Positions 11,770 through 24,300 of a DNA stretch of 64,000 nucleotides are shown here, in pieces. A program made the translations under genes and the position numbers. A model generated the notes under the pieces. That model was given only the letters and a program-made list of their open reading frames with translations. It was not told where the DNA came from and ran no database searches. The DNA lies in contig CP154957.1 in the NCBI GenBank assembly GCA_039621445.1, positions 40,084,654 to 40,148,653 on the forward strand. Direction: 5' to 3'. The DNA comes from Euglena gracilis. Its lineage: Eukaryota > Euglenida > Euglenophyceae > Euglenales. Position 1 is the stretch's first letter; the number at the start of each line of letters is the position of its first letter.

Positions 11770-14700
11770 ATGGCGGCGATCAGCGACGGTGTGCTCCGCC
11801 AGGCTCCAACGGTAAGCAATGGCCTCCAGAGATTGTATTACGGTTGTTGACCCAGGAATGGGGCACCCATCCCGTCTGTCTTTCTCTCTGGGGGGGGGGG
11901 GGTATTGGCCTGAACGGGCGAAAGTGGCATCCAGCGCCGATGGTTCTGAAATTTTTTTTAAAGAAATGGCCAAAATCCATTGATTGGGCTATTTTGGCCA
12001 AACGTCGAGGTTGACTGGTTTTCAAAAGTGCCAACTGGTTTTTGAAATGTGACAGACCACCGGGGAAGGGGGGGTGTAGCATTGTTTTGGGGGGAGGCAG
12101 GGTCTAAGAGAGTTCCCCTGGAAGAGAGTGTACCCCCTTCACTTGCTATTCAGAGCGAATCGCCAAAGCTATTTTGGGGGACCCCAAATCGCCCTCCACC
12201 CCAAAAGAGGGAGTCCTCACAGAGCCTAGGGTGCTGACCCCAGCAATCCTGTGGGGCTCTGGGTCCATTTGCGCCAGGAAGGAAGCCTCCCAGGTTAATG
12301 AATTTTTTTTGTGACATTTCTCGCCAGAACAGTGCATTTTTCAATCAAAATTGATTTGTCAAAAAATGTACCTGGTGACACAATACGGTGGTCTTCCCGG
12401 CGCTTCGCACTGAATTTCCTTTTGCTACCCTCTTCCCTGGAGGTGGAACATCATTTCATTTTTTCAGACCCCCTCCCAAAATTTGGAGGTGAAAACCCAA
12501 AACGACCCAGAAAAGCCATTTTTGGCCATTTTTGACCCATTTTTTTCCGAAGAAAGTCCCTGCCACCAACCCAAAAGCATTTTTCAAAATTAGGCGTGTG
12601 CTTTCCAGAAAAATCAATCACTTGCAAAAAAATTAGGTGTGTGCTTTCCAGAAAAATCAATCACTCTCAAGTCAAAACTCCAAATCACCATTTTTCACCA
12701 TTCTTATGACCACTTCGCTTTGGCACTTCTGCCAAAAATTATTGTATTATATTATATTTTGGTGGACCCCCAAAAAATGGCTCATGAACGCACAACTCCC
12801 CCCCCCCCCGCTGGATTTGGGCTTTTTGGGGCATTTTTTTTCGGGTACCCTCCGGGTCCAACTCCCAGCTGGCGGTACCCCCCCTCCCCCCGGGGTGTCC
12901 TTAAAGAAACCCCTGGTTGGTTGTCTTTCTTTTTACAGTTGTCTTACCATGCTTATGATCCCCCCCAGGGTTCGATGTGCGGAGGGTGTACGGGGTTTAG
13001 GTGGGGGGTGTCCCCCACCCCTGGACCGCCCTGGACCGGAGGGGGGAATTCCGCACCTCTCCCCCACCTGCCATGGTTCCGGTCTGGACCAACCGGGGGG
13101 GTACCTGAGACCCCCAAAAAGGTCAAGTTTTTCCTTTCGGTGCTTTGCGCCGAAATTTTTTGCATTTTGACAAATTTTTGCCCAAAAAGTGCCTGAAACG
13201 GCACTTTTTGGCCATTTGGGGGTCAAAAGTATTCAGCCCATTGCTTCGCGCGGGCCAAAACGGTCACCCAGATTGTGCCACTGCTTAGGTGGGGGGGCAC
13301 CACAGGGGGGGGTGTCCAACCCCCCCAATTATCTTCGCTATAGCTGCCCTTACATTGAAGCCTGCCCTCCCCTGTGTACCGTGTTGCGCCTTGGGTCTTG
13401 TGGCATGGTGGGGGCTTGGCAGGCACTTCCCCCTGCCTTTCTCGCAGAGGCAGCAGCCAGAGCTGATGGACGGAAGACTTCTATTACAACAAAGACATTC
13501 AACAACCATGAGGTCTGTGCAAGACATCCCCAGGGGGGGGGGGGGGCTCTCCCTGTGAATTGCAGTGAGTGGCATTGCATCAAAGAGTGAAAATGCCAAA
13601 AGGAATTGTGCTCTGTGGGCTTTGGTTGGGTTATGGAAGCATCCTGCAGGGTAGGAGAGTCGTAGATGAGGCCCCAAGAGCGAGGGCTGGTGCTCAGCAA
13701 CAAGCCTGTGCTCATTCATGTTTGCTCCAAGACCCAGTCTGACCTCTGACCTGCCAGTAAAAATTGTTTTGGGCATGAGATGGGGTGTCTTTCTTTCGTG
13801 TGCTTTCTTGCACTTCACGCCTTAACGCCAGATCCCCTCCTCAGGGTGTGGGAGAGCTTAAGCAGGCCAAGAAGGAGTGGATGACACGCCTGCATGACAA
13901 CGAGGCGGATTTTGAGGACATCTTCGACAGCCAGGCTCAGCTGCTGAACCGTTTCTCCTTGAGCAACTACGTGAGTACTGCCATGGGGGTGGTGGTGTGC
14001 ATCGGCGCCCACCGGTGAATGGATGTCTCCCGCCTGCGTGCAGGTTTGGGCTGGCCTTTCATTTGGTGACCAGAATGGTTTCCATGTCTCGCCACAGCCA
14101 CGCCACCAGCAGCACATATGGGTCCTGGCACATTGGTGGCTCCGCCGTGAGGAGTGGCGTGCATGACCGTTGCGTGCCATGCCCCCCCCCCCCTTCTCTC
14201 TCCCGTCCCGTCAGAAAAACGACCGGCTCGCGCAGTCCGTGGCGGCGCCATCCCCGAACAGCCCCCCGCCCCGGCCGTTCATCTCCACCGCCACGGGCGA
14301 GGTCGTCGTCCGGCGCCGCCCCCACTCCGTGGAGCCCATCCCCGCCCACCGCCTCCAGGCGTGTGCGGTGCGAGGCGTTGCATCATATGGGGTGAGAGGG
14401 CCTTTGTGATTTGTGATTTTTGTGACTTTTGTGACTTTTGTGATTTTGTGTTTTTTTTGTGATTTTTGTGATTTTGTGACTTTCAAACGGCTGGTGTGGC
14501 CATGTCAAGAATGGCAAACGGAGAGAAATGGTATTGTGCCACGCTGAATGACTGAAGTCCTGTTGGGGGCAGGGCATCGAGCTTCTTTCTCGCTGATCGC
14601 TGAGGGGGGACCCGAGCGCTGTCGCCAGCCTGGGCCTGCAAGGGCATCCCCGTTGTGCGGGGGCCGGGGCTGATCTGCCTCAGCGGCCCACCCCACAGCT

Positions 14701-15592
14701 GATGGCCACCCAAAGCACGTCGTCGCCCTCCCTCCGCAGCGGCATCCAGGGCCCTCTCACTGTCTCACCCATTCCCCGGCCCCTCAGCCCCCCCCCCCAG
14801 GGTGCCTGCACTCTCTATGAAGAACCTCCTCCGAGGGCACAGCATTTTAGCTGGCCCACCACGTTCAACAAACTGCCAAGAGGGGGGGCCTGGCCCCAAG
14901 GCGACGCTCACCGGGCCGGGCGGCCTGAGCAAGACGCTGAGCCAGCTGGGGCGGACGGGGCCGCCGGAGAAGGTCCAGCAGGACCTGATGGTGGTCACCG
15001 GCAGGGTGTGGCAGGGGGGGGGGCAGGGGGGGGGGGGCACGGCGTATTGGTGGAGTGGCGGGGTGAAGGCTGGGTAAAGCGGGAATCTCTCTCTCGGAGG
15101 CCGATGTCGCCATTGTGATCTGAGGCCCAGCCCAGCCCGCGAAAGCAGATGGGAGATGCGGGATGGGAGATGTCCTCGTGTCCAAATGAAGTCCCACCAG
15201 CGGTGAGAGACACAACCATTGGCCCAAAAAAGGATTGCCTTTCATTCCATTTGTCCCGCCATGGTAAAGAAACCCACCCCTAACATGTCGTCCCCCACCC
15301 CCACCAGGTGGATTACCGGAAGCTGAAGGAGGAGCAACGGACCATAAACACCCAGACCGCCAACGCCGGTGTGCCTCCTCTTTTGGCACCGGGCAAACCC
15401 TGCCCCATCCCTGTGCAGAGCGCCCCCCCTTCCCCCCTGCCCCCCCCCCCCGATACCCCTCATCCCCCGGCGCCCACAGACAAGAACTACCGGGACATGA
15501 TGGACCGGTTCGACCAGTTCAACGCGGAGGTGGAGCGCAAGTTCTCCGTGCTGCTGAAGTCGGCCAACTGCATCGTGGACCTCGTCCCGGAG
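11770..15592 (+). CDS. Unrecognised gene with probable coiled coils (8 exons, 3' end uncertain)
   Basis: I do not recognise the family. Exons in one continuous frame: 11770-11811 (start, MAAISDGVLRQAPT), 13450-13512, 13845-13970, 14215-14358, 14699-14761, 14901-15005, 15308-15368 and 15480-15592. All splice phases agree, giving at least 239 residues. The intron after 14358 would use a GC donor (CAG|gcgtgt). Exon 3 (GELKQAKKEWMTRLHDNEAD onward) and the last two (DYRKLKEEQRTINTQ; DMMDRFDQFNAEVERKF) are charged and heptad-like, suggesting coiled coils. Exon 4 is Pro/Ser-rich with a basic VVVRRRPHS stretch. The frame stays open beyond 15592 into repeat DNA, so the true 3' end may lie further on. 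The first intron holds a dispersed repeat. Confidence 0.6.
12962..13235 (+). repeat. Dispersed repeat, copy 1
   Basis: This copy starts with a TTCGATGTGCGGAGGGTGTACGGG-like segment and runs into GGGTTTAGGTGGGGGGTGTCCCCC. A C/G-rich block with GGTCCGGAC-type words follows, then CCCCCAAAAAGGTCAA, the GGTGCTTTGCGCC palindrome and an A/T-rich tail with TTTTTGCATTTT. It lies in the first intron of the unrecognised gene. Related copies are at 15884-16115 and 32160-32930. Confidence 0.7.
14402..14485 (+). repeat. GTGATTTTTGTGACTTTT simple repeat
   Basis: About nine short units alternate GTGATTTTT and GTGACTTTT inside an intron. No further structure is visible. Confidence 0.7.
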
Positions 15593-15883
15593 GTGCCGCC
15601 CCGCCCAGTGCGTTGCAAATCGGGGCCGGCGGTGTTTGGGAACAGGATTGTTGGGCGTCGTTTTATGATCACCGGAGTGTTTGCGCAGCGTGTCTTCCCT
15701 GGCCCAAGGGCTGATCGGGAATCCGAAAACCTACGGTTGGTGGGGTGTTGCTGCTTTGGAGTCGAGGTTCTTCCACCCATTCTGGAGGATACACCAGTCC
15801 CTTTTCAAGGCCATAAGGGTGGTTTCTTATCTCAGATTTCAGTGCTTTTTGGGGTGGCGTCCGCCCAACCCAGATACCCAGAT

Positions 15884-16115
15884 GGGGCAGGGTTCGAGAA
15901 AAGGAGGGCGTACGGGGTTTAGGTGGATGGTGCCCCCCACTCTCCCTGTACCGGAGGGGGGTCCGGACCCCCCCCACCTGCAATTTGCATTTTTGACACA
16001 ATTTTTTGTAGAAAAGAAGTGCCCCAAATGGCATTTTTGGCTGTTTTGGGGTCAAAATTTTTCGGTCGGGCGCATCGGGCCGAAAATCAGTCACTCAGAC
16101 CACCCCATTGTACAG
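15884..16115 (+). repeat. Dispersed repeat, copy 2
   Basis: It contains GGTTCGAGAAAAGGAGGGCG and then TACGGGGTTTAGGTGG, followed by a C/G block with GGGGTCCGGACCCCC and an A/T-rich tail reading TTTGCATTTTTGACACAATTTTTTG. This is the same order as at 12962 and 32525. The GGCGC palindrome is diverged here. Confidence 0.7.
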
Positions 16116-16219
16116 GTGGGGGGGCCCACCTGCACAATGCACCACCCCCCACCCCCCGAGGTCACAAATTAACAAAATCCCATGTGTAACCCAGGGGGGT
16201 CGGCACGCCGTGGCGAGGT

Positions 16220-16420
16220 TTCCGGCTAGGGGGGGGGGGGGAGGGGGGTTTTTGGCGTGGCGAGGGGGTCCCGGATGGGGGGGGGGGAGAGGTGCGCGGG
16301 GGTTTGCCAAGAAAATTTTCTTTGGCGGGCCTGACATGGCGTGGCGAGGGGGTCTGAAAAGGGGGGGGGTAAAATGGCGTGGCGAGGGGGTCGGTGAGGG
16401 GGGGGGGGAGGGGTGTGCCG
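16220..16420 (+). repeat. Imperfect GGCGTGGCGAGGGGGTC tandem units
   Basis: The word GCGTGGCGAGGGGGTC appears three times (about 16255, 16339, 16377), plus a partial copy at 16208. Long G-runs lie between copies. Strand asymmetry is extreme, with G on the + strand. Confidence 0.65.
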
Positions 16421-19400
16421 ACCCCGTCCCAACCGGTTTGGGGGCAAATCCCTTTGTTTCACAACTGTGAGCCGGGCCGCTGGGCCAGGCCAGGCTGGCC
16501 GCCGACGGGGCCGGGCTGCTGGCCAGGCTGCCGGCCGGGCCAGGCCAGCCCGCCCTGGCTGCCACAAGGCTCTAGATCGAAAACTGTGTCCTGGATGCTG
16601 GTTTGGGCGTGAAGCCGATGCCTAGGACGCCGGTTTGGGCGTCAGCCCGAACCTGCCGAAGAGTCCAGGACACAGTGTTTGTAACCGTGTCTTACAATTC
16701 CTTACGATTCATTGGAGACTGGTTCGGGCATGAAACTGGAGCCCCCGGCTTCACGCCCGAACTGGCATCCAAAGAATCACGGCCAATTTTGCCCCAAATA
16801 CCCATGTTTGGGACACTTTTGGGCGATGTTGGTCGGAATTGGTCGCGGATGGAAATTGGTAGATTTCAAACTTCTGCAGCCATGTACCCATCAGTCGAAA
16901 GCTCTTCTCAAGCGCTTTTGACAGATGGCCACAGAATTCAGCCAGAATGCACAGAGCTCTTATTTTCAGCGATCGTTCCAAAATTTGACTGCTGGACTGG
17001 AGGGGTCGTCTGACCGACCCCCCCCCACCTGGCCTTATATCGAAGCCTGGGTGGGGGTCGACCCCCCCCGTCACCTGGTTTTCCTGCACAGCCCCCCCAC
17101 TTCTTTCCTGCCCAACCTTGAACGCCACAAAGATTGAACAATCCCTGCAGTTTTCCAGGAGTGCACCGCAAAGGAAGTCCGAGTTCTCTTTTTGGGAAGG
17201 GCCCCGGGAGCTGGCCAATTATACCTGTTGAATATTTTTTTTCTGATACAGAATAATTTTTACACCGTGCTTTCAGCGTTGTTTTTATATCCTCGCTACC
17301 ACCCTCCCACGCGCTTTGTAACTCTGTCATTGTGGTATTGTTGGGCTCCTCGTCCCATTTCTCCCCAGTCTCAGGAGTACAAGCACCTTGTGGCTGTGTC
17401 GGAGGTGCTTTGTGAACCACTGCATTTTTCAATCTGACAATTGTTTTAAGCTCCAGAGTATCTCTTCCGCAGGAAAAAAAAGGGGACCCCAACCTGCCAG
17501 CAAGGCAGCACCCATTTCTATCCAATATATCACCTTGTGATGACAACCATCAAAACGTTTTTAGTGCAGCGAGAAGTTTCCCTATGCAAAAGCGGTACCT
17601 GACTTTTTTGCCAATAATGATGAAGGAAAAAACATGCAAAAAATGCATTGCTTTTTAATTTTTATTCATCATGCAAAAATTGTGTTATTTGGGAAGTGTT
17701 TTTATCTGGTTGTTTGGGGGGTATTTGCAGTTCGATTTGAAGCCACATGAAACACAAAAACGAAAGGACCAAAATCAAACGGAAACGACGCCACTCGAAT
17801 TAGCGCTGCTGGAAAATGGTTTTTCTTGCTAACCCCCCACCGAGGGAATTGAGGTCCCTGCTTGCAACTGGGGGGATTTGGGAGCTGAATTGCATTCATA
17901 GAGAACCCCCCCAAATCAGCAAATTATGCTGAGAGCTAAATTTGAATTTGTTTCTGAATCCCCAGACAATCCAAATCGAACCTTCCATGTTTGGACCATC
18001 GTTCTGTCCTTTTTTACGAAACAATGTAAGAGCGCAAACAAAATGACGCCTTGTTAAGTTTGCAGAATTAAATAATGGCACATTTCATGCAAACTTGCAA
18101 GGTTAACCCCTCATTATAACCCATCATAACCCCGCATTTTGGGCCCTTAAAATCCCAGCTTTTGGTTTTTTGCCGAAATTTTCAGCTGAACGAACCTTCC
18201 CTCGGGAGGTCCAAATACACTCCCAAGATGCAGCATTTCTCACCACGAGAAAGAATTTAAAATGCCAGTTTTTCCAAAGAAAAAAAATGGTCGAAAATAA
18301 AGAAACCACCCAAAGATGGGTTTTGCCAAATGTCTCTATACTCTGCATTTTTTGCACTACCTTTGAGGGAAGTTATTGCATTTCCCCTCCCCTTGTTCCA
18401 CACCGCCCATGTTTCCAGCCTTAGTGACCTCAGTTACTGCTGGTACACTGTTTCAGTGGTTCAAGGAATCAGGAATGCTCCATAATCTGTATTTGGTATT
18501 ATGTATTGCCATTTTATTGTGCTTTTGTTCCACGGGATGTTTTTTTCCCTCAAGAATGATGTTATGGATGTTCACATTGGGGCCTACCAGTGGGCTTGGG
18601 TCTGAACATGGAAGATTTTGGAACGACACACTGTGGCATGGGACGCCCATTGGCTTACTTCGCCAAATATTCAAGCACATGAGATTGGCGATCATCTATT
18701 TACATCACAGCAAAATGCTGGCCATCCCTGAAGTATTCCAGGTGGTCCACTGTTTCCCTCGTTGTCCCTCAGCGCACGTACAACAAAATTGAACACGGGT
18801 TGCCAACTGCCGGTGAGGCCATCTGAAGGTGTAATGCGTGCAGTTGCCTTTTTGTCCAACCATTTTTGCGATGCCTTTGAGATCACAGTTTAAGAAAGAT
18901 GTCGGATGATTCCACAAAGGTGTTCATGGTTTAGTGAATGGTTTTTAAATAAAACAGCACGCAAAGTCTCGCTGTCATTTTTTTCAGGTGATATTTGCCT
19001 GCCCTCCCCCCCCCCATTGCCCAAGGAACGCTCTTGTGCAATGAACAGGGGGCGTTCGGACCGTCTATATTGTCGCCATATACACCTGTTAGCAAACACA
19101 ATTAGCAAACACCCATGCCCAGTGAACGTTCCCCGTGCGTTCCGTCTCATTTTAGTGGCCACTGGGCTTGGGTGTTCAAGCGTTGCACCTAAAGAAATAG
19201 ATAGAACGTTCAATTTTATATTTTAGGAGATTTTTGCATTTTTTAAAAGTCATTGCCAATGGTAAGACAAAATTTCAATGAATGATTTTATCTTTCAGGC
19301 GGCAAGAACTTTATCCCTCAATTGACCTGCTGTAAATGTCTTTCTTGTTTGGCTTGTTTTTTTGTGCCGGTGCCACCCTGCCAACACCGTGCTTTTTGTG

Positions 19401-20337
19401 TTCTGACGCACGGCCAGTCCTCTCTCCGTATGTCCGTGGCCCTTCCCAGTGCTGCACCACCCCTCTCCTCTCCTAACCGACTCCTCTCTCCCCTCCTTGC
19501 ATGTCATTGTTCCGTGTACGCCACACAACGTCTGTTTCAATTGAGTGTCAGCATTGGTTTGTTGCCGGGAGACATCGGCCACGAAATGTGAATGGCCATC
19601 TTGTATCCCGCATCGCCCATACACCCATTGGGTTCTTCCCTGAGGGGGCAGGCTGTCGCTTATGTCGCAGGGCATCCATCCCCCTGAGGGCGGTTCAGCC
19701 AGCCAGCAGCCTTTTTCCAGCCTTGGACTCCCCCCCCCCATTGGCGAGTTTTTTTTATTATTTATTTTCCAGTCGCCTTTCGCTGGGTCCTGTTGAGGGT
19801 GGACTCTACACGCGTTGCTGACAAATTTTAAAATGGAATGCAAGAGAGCTCTGATCCTGGAAACTTGAAGCGGGAGTTTGGAAGCGTGTGGGACAGTCGG
19901 GAACCACCCAGGTATATGTGTTGGGGGTTTGACGGCGAGGTCTTTTCCCTGCTTCTGTTGAGCAACTCCAGCCCCACACAGCCAGGCACAGACCACAATG
20001 GTTATGGCACATTTGCACAGTTGCCACCTTACGCATGTGTGCCATACATGATCGTTGTTGCATGTGCACAATGGGAATCCTGTGGGTGGTGGGTGGGGGG
20101 TCGACCACCCCCCACCCCTATCCTGGTGGTAGGGAGCCCGCCCCCCCCCCACCAAGCCGTCCTGTATTTCCGGGTCGCCAATTTTTAGGTCAAATTTTTC
20201 TTTTAGCGCCGAAGGAATTTTCTTTGAGCCGGTGCCATCGTGGGTGGGGGGTCCGACCCCCCATACAGCCTTGACCATGCCCAACGCTGGCTGTGCGGGC
20301 CCCCCTACGCACTGTAGTGCTCCAAAGCTCAGCCGCT

Positions 20338-20402
20338 TCTGTTGCCCATTGCGCACATGCGCAACGGTCATGTGTTGCGCAATGGGCAGCCGTTACGCAT
20401 AT
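20338..20402. repeat. Inverted repeat GCCCATTGCGCA
   Basis: GCCCATTGCGCA (about 20342) is matched by TGCGCAATGGGC (about 20376) around a loop of roughly 22 bases that itself contains CATGCGCAACGG. A further degenerate CGCATATCCGCAACGGCC follows. Confidence 0.65.
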
Positions 20403-20674
20403 CCGCAACGGCCATTCAAATAGCAGGCGTACAGGAACGCGTGCGCGGATTGAGGAGAATGGCAGCAGGGGTTTGAGCTCTGCTGTGGCCAGAAGCTGGG
20501 TTTCGATTGATGCGGGTGCTCATTTTGAATTGCTTTCGCAATTCAAAATGATTCGCACCAGGGAGGGAGGGCCAGGGATGTTCAAGAAGCCCCCAAACCC
20601 TATGGGTAGTGGGTAGGGGGGGTCCGACCCCCCCACACACCAGGCCTTCCCGTATTTTCAGGGCGTCGATTTTT

Positions 20675-20733
20675 TTTATATTATGTATTTATGTATTATT
20701 ATTTATTTATTTTTATTTTTATTTATTTATAAT

Positions 20734-20780
<47 letters not shown>

Positions 20781-20836
20781 TATTTATTTATTTATTTATT
20801 TATTTATTTATATTATTATTTATTTATAATTATAAT
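20675..20836. repeat. (TTTA)n microsatellite
   Basis: Nearly pure TTTA/ATTT tetranucleotides with few interruptions, lying between repeat-rich spacers. Confidence 0.9.
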
Positions 20837-21345
20837 TTTTAGGTCAAAATTGTTCTCGGCGCCGAAGGAATTTTCTTTGCGCGGGTGTTGTGGTGGTGGG
20901 GGGATCAACCCACCCCACCAGGCCTTCCCGTCCAGCCCTGGGGAGGAGGGCCCGTCGTCCCAATAAGATGAATGGGCAGCAGGTTGCGAGCCACAGGGAC
21001 GCTGCACTCGATGCTGCGAGCAGAGACTTTTATTTTGGATAATGACATGAGTATCTGCTTTGAACGAACCGTGTCCATCCTCTGCCTTGTCTGGTGGGTT
21101 GTAAACCACCAAAAATGTTGTGTCAGTGAGTCATTATTTCTCCATCATTGTTGACCGATTGTTGACCGATTTTTCTTTATTTTCTTAATTCTTTTCACTC
21201 ATAGCCAATGGCTGAACGGCAATAGATTTTTGTTTATTTTTAATTTTTTTCCTCTTAATTAGAGGCATGGTAGGTCTTTTGAGAGCTTTTATTGTGTTTT
21301 TGTTGTCATCCTGTCCCTTTCTTGTTCACCCCCCAGTATAGTACG

Positions 21346-24300
21346 ATGGATGCTGAGGAGGTGTTGAGCAAAGTACGGCGGATGGCTGTTGGTCAGAATG
21401 GATTGTGCGGCATCAGGTTAGTTTCCTGTGTTTCTGCTTTTGGACCACAAGTTTCGCAAAAGTTTTTCTGGTGTGATTATTGCGGGAAAGTTTAGCATTG
21501 ATCAAATCGGTTTGGACAAGAATAGATGGGGGGAAATCGCCCTTGTGTTTCGGACCATTGGAAAATGTCATTTTCAACAATTTTTTTGTGGAAGTGCTCA
21601 AACTTGTCTGTGCTTCTTTCTCGTGATTTTGCCCATACTTTTTGGTTTGTGTGTATTTTATTGAATTTTTTTTCTTCAGCCACCAGTTTTGTCGAAACTC
21701 CCCCCCTTAGTAAATGCTTCTTTTCAATTATGCATGAGTTTTGGGCCATACTAACTATTTCCGCAGGGTTCTGTTCTCTCTTCAGGGTTTTCCCGGGTAT
21801 TTTTTGCTATATTTTTTTTCCTTGACCTTTGTTTCCCTTCCACCAAGGGATCTACTAAAAGCCCTTCGGCAATGAGGTAGGTGGTCGGGGGGCGGTCCCC
21901 CATACCATTGCTTAAGGTCTGTCCGAACCCCCCCCCCCCCCTGGAGGGGTCGACTGACTGGTTTTCAGACCGCGGGGGGGGGGGGGGGTGTCCAAACCAC
22001 AGATACTTAACACCTGTGTGTCCAGTCGTGGGTGGGTGGGTGGGTGTATTTTTGGTTTGGGCTTTCGGAAAGGTACTTCCCTGGGGTTCACTAAGCGAAT
22101 GTGTGGTCCGACCCCCTCCTTGGCAGGATCCAAATATAGCTTGCCGGGAAGTACAAAAAAAAATGTTTATTTGTATTTCCTTTTTTTAATCGCTGTTGTT
22201 GCCAAATGAGCAAATATCAAGAAATTCAAAAAATGCGCGTTTTTTTTATCTGTTTTCAAAGACAAATGAAGTATTTCCCAACAATTTTGGTCTGGTATAC
22301 AGCCCCTCGAATGACCAAAGAACCGAAATTTTTACCTGGCCCTTGCAGTTTCGAAGTGGTGGGGGGCAGCGGGAAGAGAGGGGAGGGAATCTGACCCCCC
22401 CCCTCAGGGCTTCCCATCATGTCCCTGCCTTCCATTGCTTTGTCAGGTTGCTTGGCATTAGGCTGCGCTCTCTCGAGGCTCCCAGTCGCGGTCAAGTCGG
22501 AGAATCTGATTTACGGCGAGGTGCTTGCACAAATTCCGAGCGCATCAATGACAGAATTTTTGCAAGGCCTAAAGAATCCCTGCCTCCTCAGTGGGAGTTG
22601 TTCTCAAGGCATGTTGAAATGGTCATCAGATGCTCATTCAAAAACCTCTCAAATTTCAGACGACCGGTGCTGTGTTTTGAATTTGAGGCGTGAGATTTGA
22701 ATTTGAGGTGTTTGCCGGCGTCGGTTCACTTCAAGGACATTGGAGTATTTGAAGGAGAGCGACCAGGCTTGTGCTTAGTCGGGTGCCTACCCCACGGGGG
22801 GGGGGAGGTGGGTGCTAGGGGCAGGCACCCCATAGCACCCGATCCGACACCCCCCCCGGGGGGGGGGGTAGGGTTTTGGGGGGTGCCTGCCCCTAGCAGG
22901 CACCCCCCTCCGACCCTGGCGCCAAAGGCGCCAGGGGCCCGGAAAAGGCCATTTTCAATGAAAATTTTCTGGGTCCCCCCCGGACCCTTATCCCCCCCCC
23001 GGGAGCGTGCCTGCTAGGGACAGGCACCCTATAGCACCCCCCCCTCCCCCCCCGGTCGGTAAGCACACGCATGAGAGCGACACGTTTCATATCCCCTTGA
23101 TCCATACTTTTCACTTCACGTGGCACCAGTATTTTGTGTCACACACTCAATTTTTGACAGGGGAGTTTGACATAGGCAAAGGGGCATTTTGGCAATTTTA
23201 CACCACATATCGTTGCCCTTTTTTTTAATAAAAAAACGTTCTCATATTTGCAGTTTTCTCCGAGCTGTCCATGACTCTTCAAGACGAGGTGTGTCTCCGT
23301 CCCGTGGGCCAAATCCACTCGGACCTGCTGCCGCCATGCTTCGTGATTTGGGTTCAAGGGGGGAAGGGATTCCACTGTGCGTGCAAATTGCTGTCCCTCG
23401 CCTGTAGGAAACACGGCTGCTGCTGGCACGGTTCAGTGCAGGCAACGGCGCGCTGCTGGTGGACGCCTTCATGGATGGCGTCTGCGTATGTCCCCGTGCC
23501 GGACCCTGCTCCTCTGTCAGTCTATGCCCTTCTTTTCTGGATCTTTCCAGCTTTCTTATTTCAGAACAACCCGCCAGCTACCTCCGCCGAGGGGTTTTTT
23601 TTTTGTGAGTTGCACTGATGCCTGGTGTTGTTTTGAATTACGCAGGTGTCTGACTGCCTTTCCCCCGCCGTCCCTCTGCAGCGATGCTTGAATGCACGGC
23701 GTCGCCGAGTTCTGAGCCAAGCCCCCATTCCCAAGTTCTGCAAATCTTATCGTGGCACACACACACGCGCGCGCGCGCGCGCGCGTGCACACAAACACAC
23801 GCGCGCGCGCACACACACACACGCACACAATTCATTCACACAAACCCAACACACATTGTGTGTGCGTCTGTGCTTGTGCGGATGGGACGGGGTGCCTTAC
23901 ATTCCCAAGGAGGCTGATGGGACGCTTGGAGCCGACCAGGCATTTGCCACGGTGGACGTCATCGCTTCGGGCTGGGCAGGTGTGGCCCCGAGCCATTCAT
24001 TCGGCCGGGACGTCTCACTTTGGACTGCCACGTGGAGTTTCCTTCCGCAGAGGTGTGGCACAATTTGCCCCCCCCCACCACCACCTCGCAGACCTGGATG
24101 CCCTCCGAGCAGCACACAAGGCAACTCGCCACCCTCTGGTCCTCCAGGGAAAGCAAAAGACCCTGGTGTGCATCCAGACCCTCCCCCAAACAAGCCAGAA
24201 GGGAAGAATTGAGAGGTCCCAACGTTGGGGTTTCCATATTCCATGGTTTTGACCGGTATATTCATCCAGAGTCTCTGGTTCAGTTGAAGAGTTTTTGGTG

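Larger units (their letters stand above)
15593..21345. other. Long repeat-rich stretch without a supported gene
   Basis: No exon is supported here. The left part may contain the 3' end or last introns of the preceding gene. The stretch holds a dispersed repeat (15884-16115), G-rich tandem units (16220-16420), a region with repeated GGTTTGGGCGT / GGTTCGGGC words (about 16595-16760), AT-rich DNA (17500-19300), an inverted repeat (20340-20400) and a TTTA microsatellite (about 20675-20836). Open frames on both strands are low in complexity. Confidence 0.5.

Noticed and set aside
12968-12980. GTTCGA-containing word as a possible tRNA T-loop
   Set aside because: It is part of the dispersed repeat and lacks an acceptor stem or anticodon arm. 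I found no tRNA, rRNA or snRNA in the window.
21870-21874. In-frame TGA in the calcyphosin-like gene as recoding or selenocysteine
   Set aside because: Skipping the 29-nt segment gives a phase-matched frame without any stop. No recoding signal is needed.
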